This document shows positions 53,871-62,637 of a DNA stretch of 64,000 nt, piece after piece. A program made the translations under genes and the position numbers. Every line of letters starts with the position of its first letter. Within the stretch, counting starts at the first letter, position 1. The stretch covers positions 62,001-126,000 of the forward strand of contig JAXMAR010000004.1 of the NCBI GenBank assembly GCA_046350295.1, read 5' to 3'. This stretch comes from JAXMAR01 sp046350295. Lineage in GTDB: Bacteria > Planctomycetota > Planctomycetia > Gemmatales > Gemmataceae. Below the pieces are notes generated by a model, which was not told the DNA's origin, ran no database searches, and saw only the letters and a program-made list of their open reading frames with translations.

Positions 53871-55895
53871 CTAGGCTTGGGGCCGCGCCGACGCTAGACA
53901 ACGGATGCCCTGCCAGGCGATGCGCAGCTCGGCCCCTTCTTGTCCGAGCCAGGCGGGCGCACGTTCGAGTTCCAACCGGCCTGTCGGGCCCGGAGGAACG
54001 ATGGGCGCCTTGGGCGCGGGAACGTCCGCTTTCTTCTCGTCCTTGGCCTCCTCCTTGGCCTTGTCGTCCTTCGCCTTGTCCTCGCCCTTGCCGTCTTCCT
54101 TGACCGGCAGCTTCGGCGCCGGCTTGAGGCCGGGCGCGGGCACAAGCGGCGTCTTGCCGTCCTTGTCGAGATCGACTGCCGGACCGCGCACGGTACACAT
54201 GCCCTGGAAGACGGCATCGCTGACATCTTCGGAGACAAAGCGTACGGAGCCATCCGCCATCGTGACGAACGTGCCGCGGCGGCCGTCGTGCATGATGTCC
54301 TTGCCGTCGCGATCCTTGCCGAGGACGAAGGGCTGGATCGACTTCTTTTCGGGCACGCCGCGGACGGTGGCGCCGCCGCCGGCGATCCAGGGAGTGACGC
54401 CGACCTTGGAGTCGTGCGGAACCTGGATCATGAGGCCGACGTTGGACAGGCCGCGCCCACCGGCCTTGACGTCGTTGATCTCGGCAAGCGACGTCATGCG
54501 GTCGTAGCCGAAGATGCCGCGTTTGGTGATGGTGGCGGGATCATCGCTGCGATAGTCGGCGGCGAAGTCGCCGACACCGGCGATGCCGACATAGTGCGTG
54601 GCGCCGAGTTCGAAGGGGAGGTCGGGATAGGTGACATAGTGGGACGAATCGGGATAGGTCGGATCGAGGAACTGAGGCACGACGGTGCGGCCGGCCATCC
54701 AGTTGGCGGGATCGCGCCAGGAGGCGTCGAGGCGGATGCCGCGGAAGAGATTGTTCTGGCTGAGGTGAGGCAGAAGGGCGGCCATCCAGCTGACGCGTTC
54801 GCCGGGCAGCATGCCGACGCGCGTGGTACTCGCCTCGCGCGGGAGCGCCGCCATGGGGAACTTGCCCGGAGGACTGGTGGCGCCAGAGCGCATCACACCC
54901 AATTCGCCGAGCCTCTTGCCGGCCATCGCGAGGGCGTGACGGCTAAGGGCGGCGCTGGCGGTCTCCAATTCGGCGCCCATGCTCAGGACGAACAGCGTGC
55001 CCACCTCGGTAAGACGCTTGTTCGCGTCGCTGTCGAGGACGAGGTCGATGTCGAACTGGATGGTCTTGCCGGTCACGTCAAGGGTCATCCGCGACGCGGT
55101 GGCCTCATCGCGTTTGGACGGGCCCTTACCCGGATCGGTTCCCATGCCGGGAATTCCGGGCGGGCCGGGGGGCATTGTCCCCGGAGGCATGCCGAAAACC
55201 GGGGGCATGCCTGGCACGCCGGGAGGCATCGGCGAGCCGGGCGTTCCGGGGGGAACGACGCCGCCGGGAGGGGTGGTCGCCTTCTCGTCTTCGGGCAAGG
55301 CGACCTTAAGGCCGAGGAGACGGTCCACGAAGCGCGCGACTTGCGGCGCCCGCGCCTCGATCAGCTCTTTCTTGACTTCCTTGACATCGTCTTCCTTCAC
55401 GCACGCCAATTCTTCTCGGTACTGGAACTGGGGGGACTTCCCTTCGCGTTGCACGAGGCCCACTCCGAGGAGAGCGATGCGTGGCCGGTGCTCCTCGAAC
55501 AGCATGGTGACGTTCCAGACGAGTCCGGGGCGATAGATCACCTTACCGCGGCTGCCGGGAGCCGTGGGGGTCATCTTCGCCGCTTGCATATCGGTCGCGG
55601 AGGCGAAGAGGACCTTCTCCTTGGCATCCGCGAGCTCCATCCGATCGAGAGTTTTCTTGAGCTCAACGTTTTTCAGCGTGAGGTAGGAGCCACGCCGCGT
55701 CGGTGGCGGCGTCGGGGTCGGCGTGGGTGTTCCGCCGGTCATGCCGACGCCCCCGACCATACCGGGAGAAGGAGGCGGGCCACCCATCATGCCCATTGGT
55801 GGTGGGCCACCCATCATGCCGACTCCGGGCGGCGGACCGCCCATCATGCCGGGACCGGGCATGGGCGGGATGCCGACACCTACTTCCGGGGGCAT
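53871..55895 (-). CDS. DUF1559-containing C-terminal part of a Pro/Gly-rich protein (split by frameshift)
   Basis: 675 codons. It opens with Pro/Gly/Met repeats (GMMGGPPP units), then a lipoprotein-like or carrier domain (LKNVELKKTLDRMEL, VIYRPGLVWNVTMLFEEHRP), a second Pro/Gly stretch, and a DUF1559-like C-terminal domain: AALLPHLSQNNLFRGIRLD, SHYVTYPDLPFELGATHYVGIAGVG and the signature FVTMADGSVRFVSEDVSD. An acidic Lys-rich tail follows. DUF1559 is a pilin-like planctomycete domain. This frame begins mid-repeat and has no proper start; adding one C to the run near 55898 joins it to the frame at 55880-57472, so it is probably the C-terminal half of one 1,200-residue protein. Confidence 0.75.
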   Translation of the reverse strand: MPPEVGVGIPPMPGPGMMGGPPPGVGMMGGPPPMGMMGGPPPSPGMVGGVGMTGGTPTPTPTPPPTRRGSYLTLKNVELKKTLDRMELADAKEKVLFASATDMQAAKMTPTAPGSRGKVIYRPGLVWNVTMLFEEHRPRIALLGVGLVQREGKSPQFQYREELACVKEDDVKEVKKELIEARAPQVARFVDRLLGLKVALPEDEKATTPPGGVVPPGTPGSPMPPGVPGMPPVFGMPPGTMPPGPPGIPGMGTDPGKGPSKRDEATASRMTLDVTGKTIQFDIDLVLDSDANKRLTEVGTLFVLSMGAELETASAALSRHALAMAGKRLGELGVMRSGATSPPGKFPMAALPREASTTRVGMLPGERVSWMAALLPHLSQNNLFRGIRLDASWRDPANWMAGRTVVPQFLDPTYPDSSHYVTYPDLPFELGATHYVGIAGVGDFAADYRSDDPATITKRGIFGYDRMTSLAEINDVKAGGRGLSNVGLMIQVPHDSKVGVTPWIAGGGATVRGVPEKKSIQPFVLGKDRDGKDIMHDGRRGTFVTMADGSVRFVSEDVSDAVFQGMCTVRGPAVDLDKDGKTPLVPAPGLKPAPKLPVKEDGKGEDKAKDDKAKEEAKDEKKADVPAPKAPIVPPGPTGRLELERAPAWLGQEGAELRIAWQGIRCLASARPQA

Positions 55896-56260
55896 GGGGG
55901 CGGACCACCCATCATGCCGGGACCGGGCATGGGCGGGCGTCTGACGCCGACTCGGGCATCGGTGGCGGGCTCCATCATGCCGACTCCCGGCATGGGCGGC
56001 GTCCCCGTCATGCCGGCGCCAGGACGCGGCGGCGGGCCACCCATCATGCCGACGCCGGGCATGGGGGGCGGACCACCCATCATCCCCGCTCCGGGCATGG
56101 GCGGAATTCCCACGCCGACCCCGGGCATGGGAGGCGTACCTCCCATCATGCCCACACCGATAACCGGCGGCGGACCACCCATCATCCCGGCGGGTGAGCC
56201 GATCATGCCGCCGCCGACCATGCCCGTGGGGGGCGTGCCGACGGGGCTCGCGGGCTCTTC
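55700..56260. repeat. Tandem Pro/Gly/Met-rich coding repeat (GMMGGPPP)
   Basis: About a dozen units of 24-45 bases encode PMPGVGMMGGPPP and variants on the minus strand, shared across the two open frames. Such arrays expand and contract easily and are hard to assemble. A single missing C in this array would explain the apparent gene split. Confidence 0.8.
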
Positions 56261-57472
56261 CGGCTCGCTCACGAGCGGGAAGCGGCCCTCGACGTCGAGG
56301 AACTGCTTCATCGGCTCGTGATCGGCGAAGACGAGCGTTTGATAGTCGTGCAGGCGGACGTAGGTCTGGCGCTTCGCGGTTTGCGCCTGCTCCAGCAAAT
56401 CGACGGGCACGCCAAGCGAGGTTCGGGCCAAACGCTCGAAGACGGGATTGGATTTCTTGACGAGGTAATAGTCCTGGCCTTTGATGTCGGTCTGTCGCTC
56501 CAGATCCAGAGCCGCGCTCAGCCTGGCGAGGTCGATCTCGTCGAGGACATGGACCACGGTAAACGACCAGGGAGCGGGAGAGAACGCGTCGGCGCGAATG
56601 ACATCGTCCACCTTGGAGGGGTCGAACCCCAGCTGCAATTGCAGCAGTTTCGAGGCCAGCGGGTTCTTGTCCGTGCCACCCAGTCCCGCCGACTTCAAGA
56701 CCGGCGCATCAAAGATGTGCCGCAGGAACGCGTGGGATACGTGGTGGGCGTCCGGCGGTATGAGGTTGGTGAGCGCCTCGGTCGCCTTCAAGATGGGACG
56801 GCTCGGACCGGGCCCAACGGGATCCTTCCTCCCCGGCCCCGGACCGACGCCGGAAGGAGGGGCGCCGCCGACGATGGGTGGAGGCGATCCCCCGCCGGGG
56901 GACGGCGTTCCCGTGGTTGTCCCGGTGCGCGGGCGGATGATCAGGAAATAGGCAGCGATGCCAAGCGCCACCACGCCGACGCCGGCGATCACCAGCTGCA
57001 TCGTCTTTTTGCTTTCCGCCTTCTTCTTTTTCTTTTTCTTCTTGCCGTCTCCTTCCTCGTCCTCGTCCTCCTCCCCATCCTTTTTTTTCTTCTTCTTCCC
57101 CTTCGCCTTCAGCTTTTCCATCTCGGCGTCGTCTACCTCTTCGGCGTCGTCCTCGTCCTCGTCCTGCTTCTTGGCCGGCTTTTTCTTGGCCTTGGGGGTT
57201 TCTTCCTCCGCGTCCTCGACTTCATCGACCTCGTCTTCGTCCTCGTCTTCCTCGTCGCGGAAGCGCTTCTTCAGCGGCGCCGCCAGCTTGCCGTTGGCCT
57301 TGCCGTTGGCTTTGCCGTTCGCCTTGCCGTTAGCGCCCTTAGGGCCTTCGACGACGAACTTGTCCTTGCACTTGGGGCATTCGATCTTCTTGCCGACGAG
57401 GCTGGTGTCGCGGATCGGCACCATGGCTTCGCAGGTGGGGCATTCTTGCTTGAAACTGGTGCCGACGGCCAT
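55880..57472 (-). CDS. Zinc-ribbon, acidic/basic linker, membrane helix and Pro/Gly-rich N-terminal part of the same protein
   Basis: 530 residues from ATG 57472. A zinc ribbon CPTCEAMVPIRDTSLVGKKIECPKC lies at residues 12-36. A repeated ANGKANGK linker and a long mixed acidic (DEEDEDEDEVDE) and Lys-rich region follow. A membrane helix (MQLVIAGVGVVALGIAAYFLII) lies near 160-181, then an extracytoplasmic domain (ALTNLIPPDAHHVSHAFLRHIFDAP). The GMMGGPPP array follows and the frame ends in it. The layout resembles planctomycete membrane proteins with a zinc ribbon inside and DUF1559-type domain outside. Divergent from the secreted protein at 57733. Confidence 0.78.
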   Translation of the reverse strand: MAVGTSFKQECPTCEAMVPIRDTSLVGKKIECPKCKDKFVVEGPKGANGKANGKANGKANGKLAAPLKKRFRDEEDEDEDEVDEVEDAEEETPKAKKKPAKKQDEDEDDAEEVDDAEMEKLKAKGKKKKKKDGEEDEDEEGDGKKKKKKKKAESKKTMQLVIAGVGVVALGIAAYFLIIRPRTGTTTGTPSPGGGSPPPIVGGAPPSGVGPGPGRKDPVGPGPSRPILKATEALTNLIPPDAHHVSHAFLRHIFDAPVLKSAGLGGTDKNPLASKLLQLQLGFDPSKVDDVIRADAFSPAPWSFTVVHVLDEIDLARLSAALDLERQTDIKGQDYYLVKKSNPVFERLARTSLGVPVDLLEQAQTAKRQTYVRLHDYQTLVFADHEPMKQFLDVEGRFPLVSEPEEPASPVGTPPTGMVGGGMIGSPAGMMGGPPPVIGVGMMGGTPPMPGVGVGIPPMPGAGMMGGPPPMPGVGMMGGPPPRPGAGMTGTPPMPGVGMMEPATDARVGVRRPPMPGPGMMGGPPPCPRK

Positions 57473-57732
57473 GCGAGACTCCCAACCGAAGAAAGGCTTT
57501 GGGGACAAACCAGAGACGATGGGTCAAGCTCCTATCATAGCCGGAAATGCCCCCTTTTTGCAAAGGGCAAACCCGAGAAACTGGAGAAATGCTTCCGTTC
57601 TTGCCAGGCCGCTACAAGGCGCCTGAAGACCCGCCACAGCAAAGCGTCTGGCCTTGACCACGTTCGTCGCGCAGGCCTCATTATCGTGAGGAGGTTGGCT
57701 TATTCCTCCTTTTCCTCCTTTGCGGAGCAGGC

Positions 57733-58494
57733 ATGCGTCAGCGCGCCGCCTACCCCCGGTTCCTCGCCGTCGCCGCCCTCGCTTTCTCCTGGCTCGGCCT
57801 GTCGGCCGTGTCGGGGCAGGAGTTCAACGAGCGCGAAGTCAAATCGGAGGCCTCCGCCCTGGACCCCGCTTTCGTCTGGGCCTTCGACTTCCGCTTCAAG
57901 GACCCGCGCATCATCAAGGTCAACATTCCCGGCCGCGGCACGCGCATCTGCTGGTACATGTGGTATCAGGTGATCAACCGCACCGCCAAGCCGCAGCAGT
58001 TCATTCCCGATTTTGAGCTGGTCACTGTGGATCACCCCGCGGTTTATCCCGATGAGGTGCTCCCCATCGTCGAGGAGGAGATCCGCAAGCGCGAGGATCC
58101 GACGGGCTATCAGGAAATCAAGAATTCCGTCACCATCAGCAAGGCGCCGATCCCGGTCTCTGCGTCCGCGGACAAGGGTTTCCCGCGCGCCATCACTGGC
58201 GTCGCCATCTGGGACGCTTCGCCCGAGGACCCGAAAAAACGCGGGGAAGGCGCCCGGGACCTGAGCGACACCACCAAGTTCAGCATTTTCGTGCGCGGCC
58301 TGTCCAACGGCTTCCGGGTGCTCGACCCGGTGGCCCCAGGTTTGCCGCCCATCAATCGGTACAAGACGCTCCAGCTCAACTTCAAGCGGACGGGGGACCG
58401 GTTCTCGACCGATTCGCGCGACATCACTTTTGTCGCCCCGCCGGAGTGGATTTACCGGGCCATCAGTCGTAAGATGGACGACAAGAAAAAATAA
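57733..58494 (+). CDS. Secreted protein of unknown function
   Basis: 253 residues with signal peptide MRQRAAYPRFLAVAALAFSWLGLSAVSG. The mature part starts QEFNEREVKSEASALDPAFVWAFDFRFKDPR and contains WYMWYQVINRTAKPQQFIPDFELVT, which suggests a beta-sandwich or immunoglobulin-like domain. The end is basic (RKMDDKKK). I do not recognise a family beyond planctomycete-type exported hypothetical. It precedes rpmA by 85 bp and may share its transcript. Confidence 0.65.
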   Translation: MRQRAAYPRFLAVAALAFSWLGLSAVSGQEFNEREVKSEASALDPAFVWAFDFRFKDPRIIKVNIPGRGTRICWYMWYQVINRTAKPQQFIPDFELVTVDHPAVYPDEVLPIVEEEIRKREDPTGYQEIKNSVTISKAPIPVSASADKGFPRAITGVAIWDASPEDPKKRGEGARDLSDTTKFSIFVRGLSNGFRVLDPVAPGLPPINRYKTLQLNFKRTGDRFSTDSRDITFVAPPEWIYRAISRKMDDKKK

Positions 58495-58579
58495 CGCCTC
58501 CCCTCAAACGCAGGGTTGGCTTGGATCTGGGCCCGCGGGGCGTGCTCTCGCGGGCGCCTTCTTTCCGAGAGGTGCATCG

Positions 58580-58837
58580 ATGGCTCATAAGAAGGGACAG
58601 GGCTCCAGCAAGAACGGGCGCGACTCGAACGCGCAGCGCCTCGGCATCAAGGTCTACGCCGGGCAGACGATCAGCGCCGGCGGCATCATCGTCCGTCAGC
58701 GCGGCACGCGCTTCGCGCCCGGCCGCAATGTCGGCCGCGGCCGCGACGACACCCTGTTCGCCCTCGCGGACGGCGTCGTCCAGTTCGACAGGGGTGGCAA
58801 ACGGGTCAGCGTCGTCGAACAGCCGGCCGCGGTCTGA
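58580..58837 (+). CDS. rpmA: 50S ribosomal protein L27
   Basis: Ribosomal large-subunit protein near the peptidyl transferase centre. 85 residues. MAHKKGQGSSKNGRDSNAQRLG is the invariant N-terminus and IIVRQRGTRFAPGRNVGRGRDDTLFAL the core. The start directly at MAHKK means no cleaved N-terminal extension of the Firmicutes type. GAGAGGTG lies six to ten bases upstream as a ribosome site. The usual partner rplU is not upstream here, and obgE is not downstream. A strong intrinsic terminator follows. Confidence 0.98.
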   Translation: MAHKKGQGSSKNGRDSNAQRLGIKVYAGQTISAGGIIVRQRGTRFAPGRNVGRGRDDTLFALADGVVQFDRGGKRVSVVEQPAAV

Positions 58838-58877
58838 TCCTCGCATCAGCCCTCACCCTGAAATCTCGCAATCCAGG

Positions 58878-58905
58878 AACCACGGTCAGCCGCCGTGGTT
58901 TTTTT
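58878..58905 (+). terminator. Intrinsic terminator of rpmA
   Basis: AACCACGG pairs with CCGTGGTT around a six-base loop, followed by seven T residues in total. A textbook rho-independent terminator 41 bp after the rpmA stop. The convergent methyltransferase gene ends at 58917. Confidence 0.92.
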
Positions 58906-58916
58906 GTGCGCTGGCG

Positions 58917-59773
58917 TCACGCTCGCAGGCATGCCGCCAGACTACGAATGTACTCCGGCGTCGTGCCACAGCAGCCACCCACCATCGCCAGTTTGCCGCG
59001 CAACGGCGCGAGATTGCGTGCGAACGTCTCGGCGTCGACCGGAAAAACCAGGCGCCCACTCTCCTCGCGCGGCGTGCCCGCGTTGGGACGGGCAAAGAGG
59101 GGCAGCGCCGTCGCGGCGCGGTACTGTTCGAAGATCCGGCCGAGAGCCCGCGCGTCGATGTCCTTGCCGCAGTTGAAGCCGACGGCGTCGGCGCCCGCTT
59201 CCGCCGCCCGCCGCGCCACCTCGCGCGGCGTCAAGCCCTCGAAGGTAACCGGCCCTGCCGCGCCGACGCGATAGGTCGCGGCGAAGAGGAGCGGCACATC
59301 TCTGGAAAGACGCGGACGGACACGTTCGAGCAAGCTCGTGTCCGACAGGGTTTCCAGGAGGAGACCGTCCACGCCGCGTGAATCATCTGGGCCGGTCGAC
59401 GCCTGAAACGCGTCGAGAACGTCATCCAATTCCTCGTCGGAAGCCGTCAGCGGGCCGAGCGAGCCGAGCACCAAGACGGCGGCGCCGGCGGCCCGGCGCG
59501 CCAGCGCGACGCCGGCGTGGATGATCGCTCTCGTCTTTTCGCGCAAGCCGAACTTCGCGAGCCGCGCCGGGAACGCCTGGAATGTGTTGGACAGAAGGAC
59601 CATGCCGGCTTCGACATGGAGCGCGATGAATGGACAGGACCGTGTCGGGCCGCGTGAGGTTCCATTCCTCGAGCACGGCGTCGCGGAGCGCCGCGGCGGA
59701 ACAGCTCGGTTCCCATCGCCCCATCCATCAGGAGCGGCTGTGCCGAAGTCAGCGCGTCGAGCAAGCGCGACAT
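58917..59773 (-). pseudogene. Homocysteine S-methyltransferase, N-terminus frameshifted
   Basis: Zinc-dependent transfer of a methyl group to homocysteine, giving methionine. The N-terminus from ATG 59773 reads MSRLLDALTSAQPLLMDGAM and GTELFRRGAP, then the frame changes near 59690 to AVLEEWNLTRPDTVLSIHRA, then near 59615 to VLLSNTFQAFPARLAKFG, continuous to the stop. Zinc ligands are visible as GFNCG and VGGCCGTTPEYI. Length about 285 corrected. The start of the third frame (59603) gives 228 residues lacking the first strand. Two indels in G/C runs explain it, so the gene is probably intact in the organism. Confidence 0.85.
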
Positions 59774-59787
59774 GAAAGCCCGGATTG

Positions 59788-60991
59788 TCAGGCGCCGTAT
59801 TTCCCCAGCCGCCCCGCGTGCGCCATGGCGAGCGGCATCAGATACTTCGCCTTCAATTGCCCGAGGCCGCCTTTGAGGCAATAGGTCTCGCCGAACTCGA
59901 CCACGCTGTCCGGGCGGCAAGTCTTCGCGCACAGGACGACCGGTACCGGATGCCAGCTATGGCTCTTCAGCTTGCTCGGCGTGCTGTGATCGCCCGTGAC
60001 GATCAATACGTCGGGGCCCAGGCCGCGAATCTGTGGCAGGACGGCGTCGAGTTTTTCGATCATCTCGACCTTGCCGCCGAAGTTGCCGTCTTCCCCCGTG
60101 CTGTCGGTGTACTTGAAGTGCATGAAGAAGAAATCGTACTTGTCCCACGCCTTGCGCAGCGTTTCCACCTGATCGGTAAGCGACGTCCCGGCGTCGAGGA
60201 CGTCCATGCCGACCAGGCGAGCGAGACCCTTGTACATCGGATAGACCGCGACGCAGGCGGCCTTGAGGCCGTAGACCTCCTGCATGGTGTCGATCGCCGG
60301 ATAGCGGGCGAAGCCGCGCAGCGTGACCATGTTCGTCGGGGCGTCCCCCTTGAGGACCTTCGCGGCTTCGCCGGTGAAGTAGTTGATGGCCTTGGCCGTG
60401 TTCTGCGAGGTGTTGTCGGCCCCGACGGCGAGGAGGGGAGAGACGCCGACCTGTTGCGGGTCGGTGTCGTTCACCTGGTCGCCGAGGTTGTCGCCCCGGA
60501 CCACCAGCACGAAGCGATGCTCGCGCACCGGCTCGACGAAGACCTCCGCGCCGGGAACCTTGATCGTCTGGAGCTTCTTGCACATCTCGACGCAGCGCTC
60601 CGTCGACGGTCTGCCGGCGCGGCGATCCGTGATGTGCCCCTTGGCGTCCACGGTGCAGAAGTTGCCTCGCACCGCCACGTCCTTGGCGCCGACCTGGAAA
60701 TTGATGCCGAGGGCTTCGAGGATGCCGCGGCCGATGCGGTATTGAAGGGGGTCGTAGCCGAAGAGGCCGAGGTGTCCGGGGCCGCTGCCGGGGGTGATGC
60801 CGGGGAGGACGGGGATGGAGAGGCCGCAGATCCCTTCACGTACACAAGCGTCCAGGTTCGGAGTGCGGGCGGTTTCGAGCTCGGTTTTACCCCCCTGCTC
60901 CTGCGGCAAACCACCTAGGCCGTCTGCGACGAGGAGAACGATCTGGTAGCGTTCGGTTCGCGCAGCCGCGCATAAGTTGGTGAATGTTCAT
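59788..60991 (-). CDS. apgM: 2,3-bisphosphoglycerate-independent phosphoglycerate mutase, archaeal type
   Basis: Interconverts 3- and 2-phosphoglycerate in glycolysis/gluconeogenesis. The main frame reads upstream of 60909 as TERYQIVLLVADGLGGLPQE, with metal-binding ADG, then GITPGSGPGHLGLFGYDP with the catalytic Ser region, and VTGDHSTPSKLKSHSWHPVPV with metal-binding Asp/His near the end. The whole is about 390 residues, as expected for ApgM (alkaline phosphatase superfamily). A start codon exists only in another frame (ATG 60991, MNIHQLMRG), so one indel near 60960 is likely; alternatively TTG 60909 is used, which would remove the metal ligand. Confidence 0.85.
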
Positions 60992-61090
60992 ATCGCCGGT
61001 TTACCGCGTAAGAGTTACGAGCTAAGGTTGTTTCGGTTGCTTTGCCTCGGAAAGAACCTCGAGGCTGCGGTTTCAGCTACGGATCGTGAT

Positions 61091-62601
61091 ATGAAAAGCG
61101 CGGCCAAGCCCACCGTGCGGGCCGTGCCCACCGGCCCGGTTGGAGACGCCATGCAACTGCCCGACGAAGCCATTGCGTACAACTATCAGGGGCTGCTCGT
61201 GCCCCCCGGCGAGGCATGGACGCCGGCGGCCGAGATGCGGCGGCAGCATTTCCGTCCGCCGCCGAGGTGCGGGAGATGCGCGCGCGTGACGCAGGTTCGC
61301 GGTCAGATTGCCGCCGAGCCGCGAGCGTGCGCCAGAACGCCCCCGAGAACGGCCCCGTCGACGCCGGCTTCATCGATCTGCCCCAGGCGACTCTCGATCA
61401 GCACCGCCGCCATCCCGATACCAGCCCGCTTGGCCGCGCCTTGCACGCCGCGACGCGGCTGCGCGAAGAGACCGACCGCGTCGTCATTCTCGGGATCGGC
61501 GGCTCCAGTCTCGGCGCCCGGGCTCTCTTCCAGGCGCTCAAGAGCGCTTACCACAACGACCTGCCCGCCAAGGACAGGGCCGGCACGCCGCGCGTCTATT
61601 TCGGCGGCGACCATCTCGACAACGACGCGCAGCACGAGTTGTGCGAGATGCTCCAACTGACCTGCGTCGATCCGGAGATGCGCGAGGAGCGCTGGGGGCT
61701 GGTCGTCATCAGCAAATCGGGCGAGACGCTCGAAACCGCCGCCGCCTATCGGGCGCTGCGCCGCGAAATGCGCGAGTACTATGGCGCGGGCTCGGCCGCA
61801 GTCCGCAAGCTCGTCGTGCCGATCACGGGCGCGACCGGCAAGCTGCGCGAGGTGTGCCGGGCCGAGGGGATCGCCGAAGACGCCATGCTCACGATCCCCG
61901 ACAACGTCGGCGGTCGTTTCTCGGTGTTTTCCGCGGCGGGTTTGGCGCCGGCGGCCGTGATGGGACTCGACGTCCGCGCCCTGCTGCTGGGCGCCGCGGC
62001 AATGACGCGCCGCTTCCTCGACGAGCCCTTTGAGCGCAACCCCGTCCTCCAGTATGCCGCCGTCAACTACCTGATGACGCAGCGCGACAAGCCGATTCGC
62101 GTTCTCTCAGTCTGGTCCCGGAAGCTCGAGGCCCTCGGCTTGTGGCACGACCAGCTTCTCTCGGACAGCCTGGGCAAGCAAGGTCAGGGCGCCACGCCCC
62201 TGACGGCGGTCCAGACACGCGACCTGCACGCGCGCGGCCAGCAACTCCACGAGGGCCGGCGCGACAAGCTGATCAACAACCTCGTGGTCAACCACCCGGT
62301 CCAGGCGCCGATCATCATCGGCATGATGGACCACAACCAGGACGACCTCAACCAGTTTAACCGCAAGGGCCTGCCGGAGCTCACGACCGCCGCCCACCAG
62401 AGCACGAACCAGGCCTACTGGGACGCGGCCCGGCCGACCGCCGACATCGTCCTGCCGGCCCTGACGGAACACACGATCGGCCAGCTGCTGCAGCTCCTGA
62501 TGCTGGCGACCGTCGTCGAGGGGCGGTTGATGGGCGTCAACCCCTACGGGCAACCCGGCGTCGACGCATACAAGAAAGGCATGCGCGCGGCGTTGAAGTA
62601 G
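61091..62601 (+). CDS. pgi: Glucose-6-phosphate isomerase, N-terminus frameshifted
   Basis: Interconverts glucose-6-phosphate and fructose-6-phosphate. The long frame from 61216 covers residues from about 40 onward. Motifs: ILGIGGSSLGARALF, VVISKSGETLETAAA, NVGGRFSVFSAAGLAPAAV and NHPVQAPIIIGMMDHNQ. The beginning is in another frame: MKSAAKPTVRA from 61091 or MQLPDEAIAYNYQGLLVP from 61151; the frames meet near 61230-61260. About 500 residues corrected, near the size of short bacterial PGIs. Divergent from apgM, so two glycolytic genes share a 100-bp promoter region. Confidence 0.92.
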
Positions 62602-62637
62602 GTTTGCGACGCAAAAGGGGACTTTCCCTCTCGATCA

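Noticed and set aside
55700..56260. Possible CRISPR array (regular repeats)
   Set aside because: The repeats are coding, of varied length, without unique spacers of constant size, and translate to GMMGGPPP units.
53940..57973. Long + strand open frames opposite the zinc-ribbon/DUF1559 gene
   Set aside because: They read the antisense of Pro/Gly arrays and Lys/Asp runs, giving low-complexity His/Arg/Gly or Phe/Ser/Leu protein; no domain is visible.
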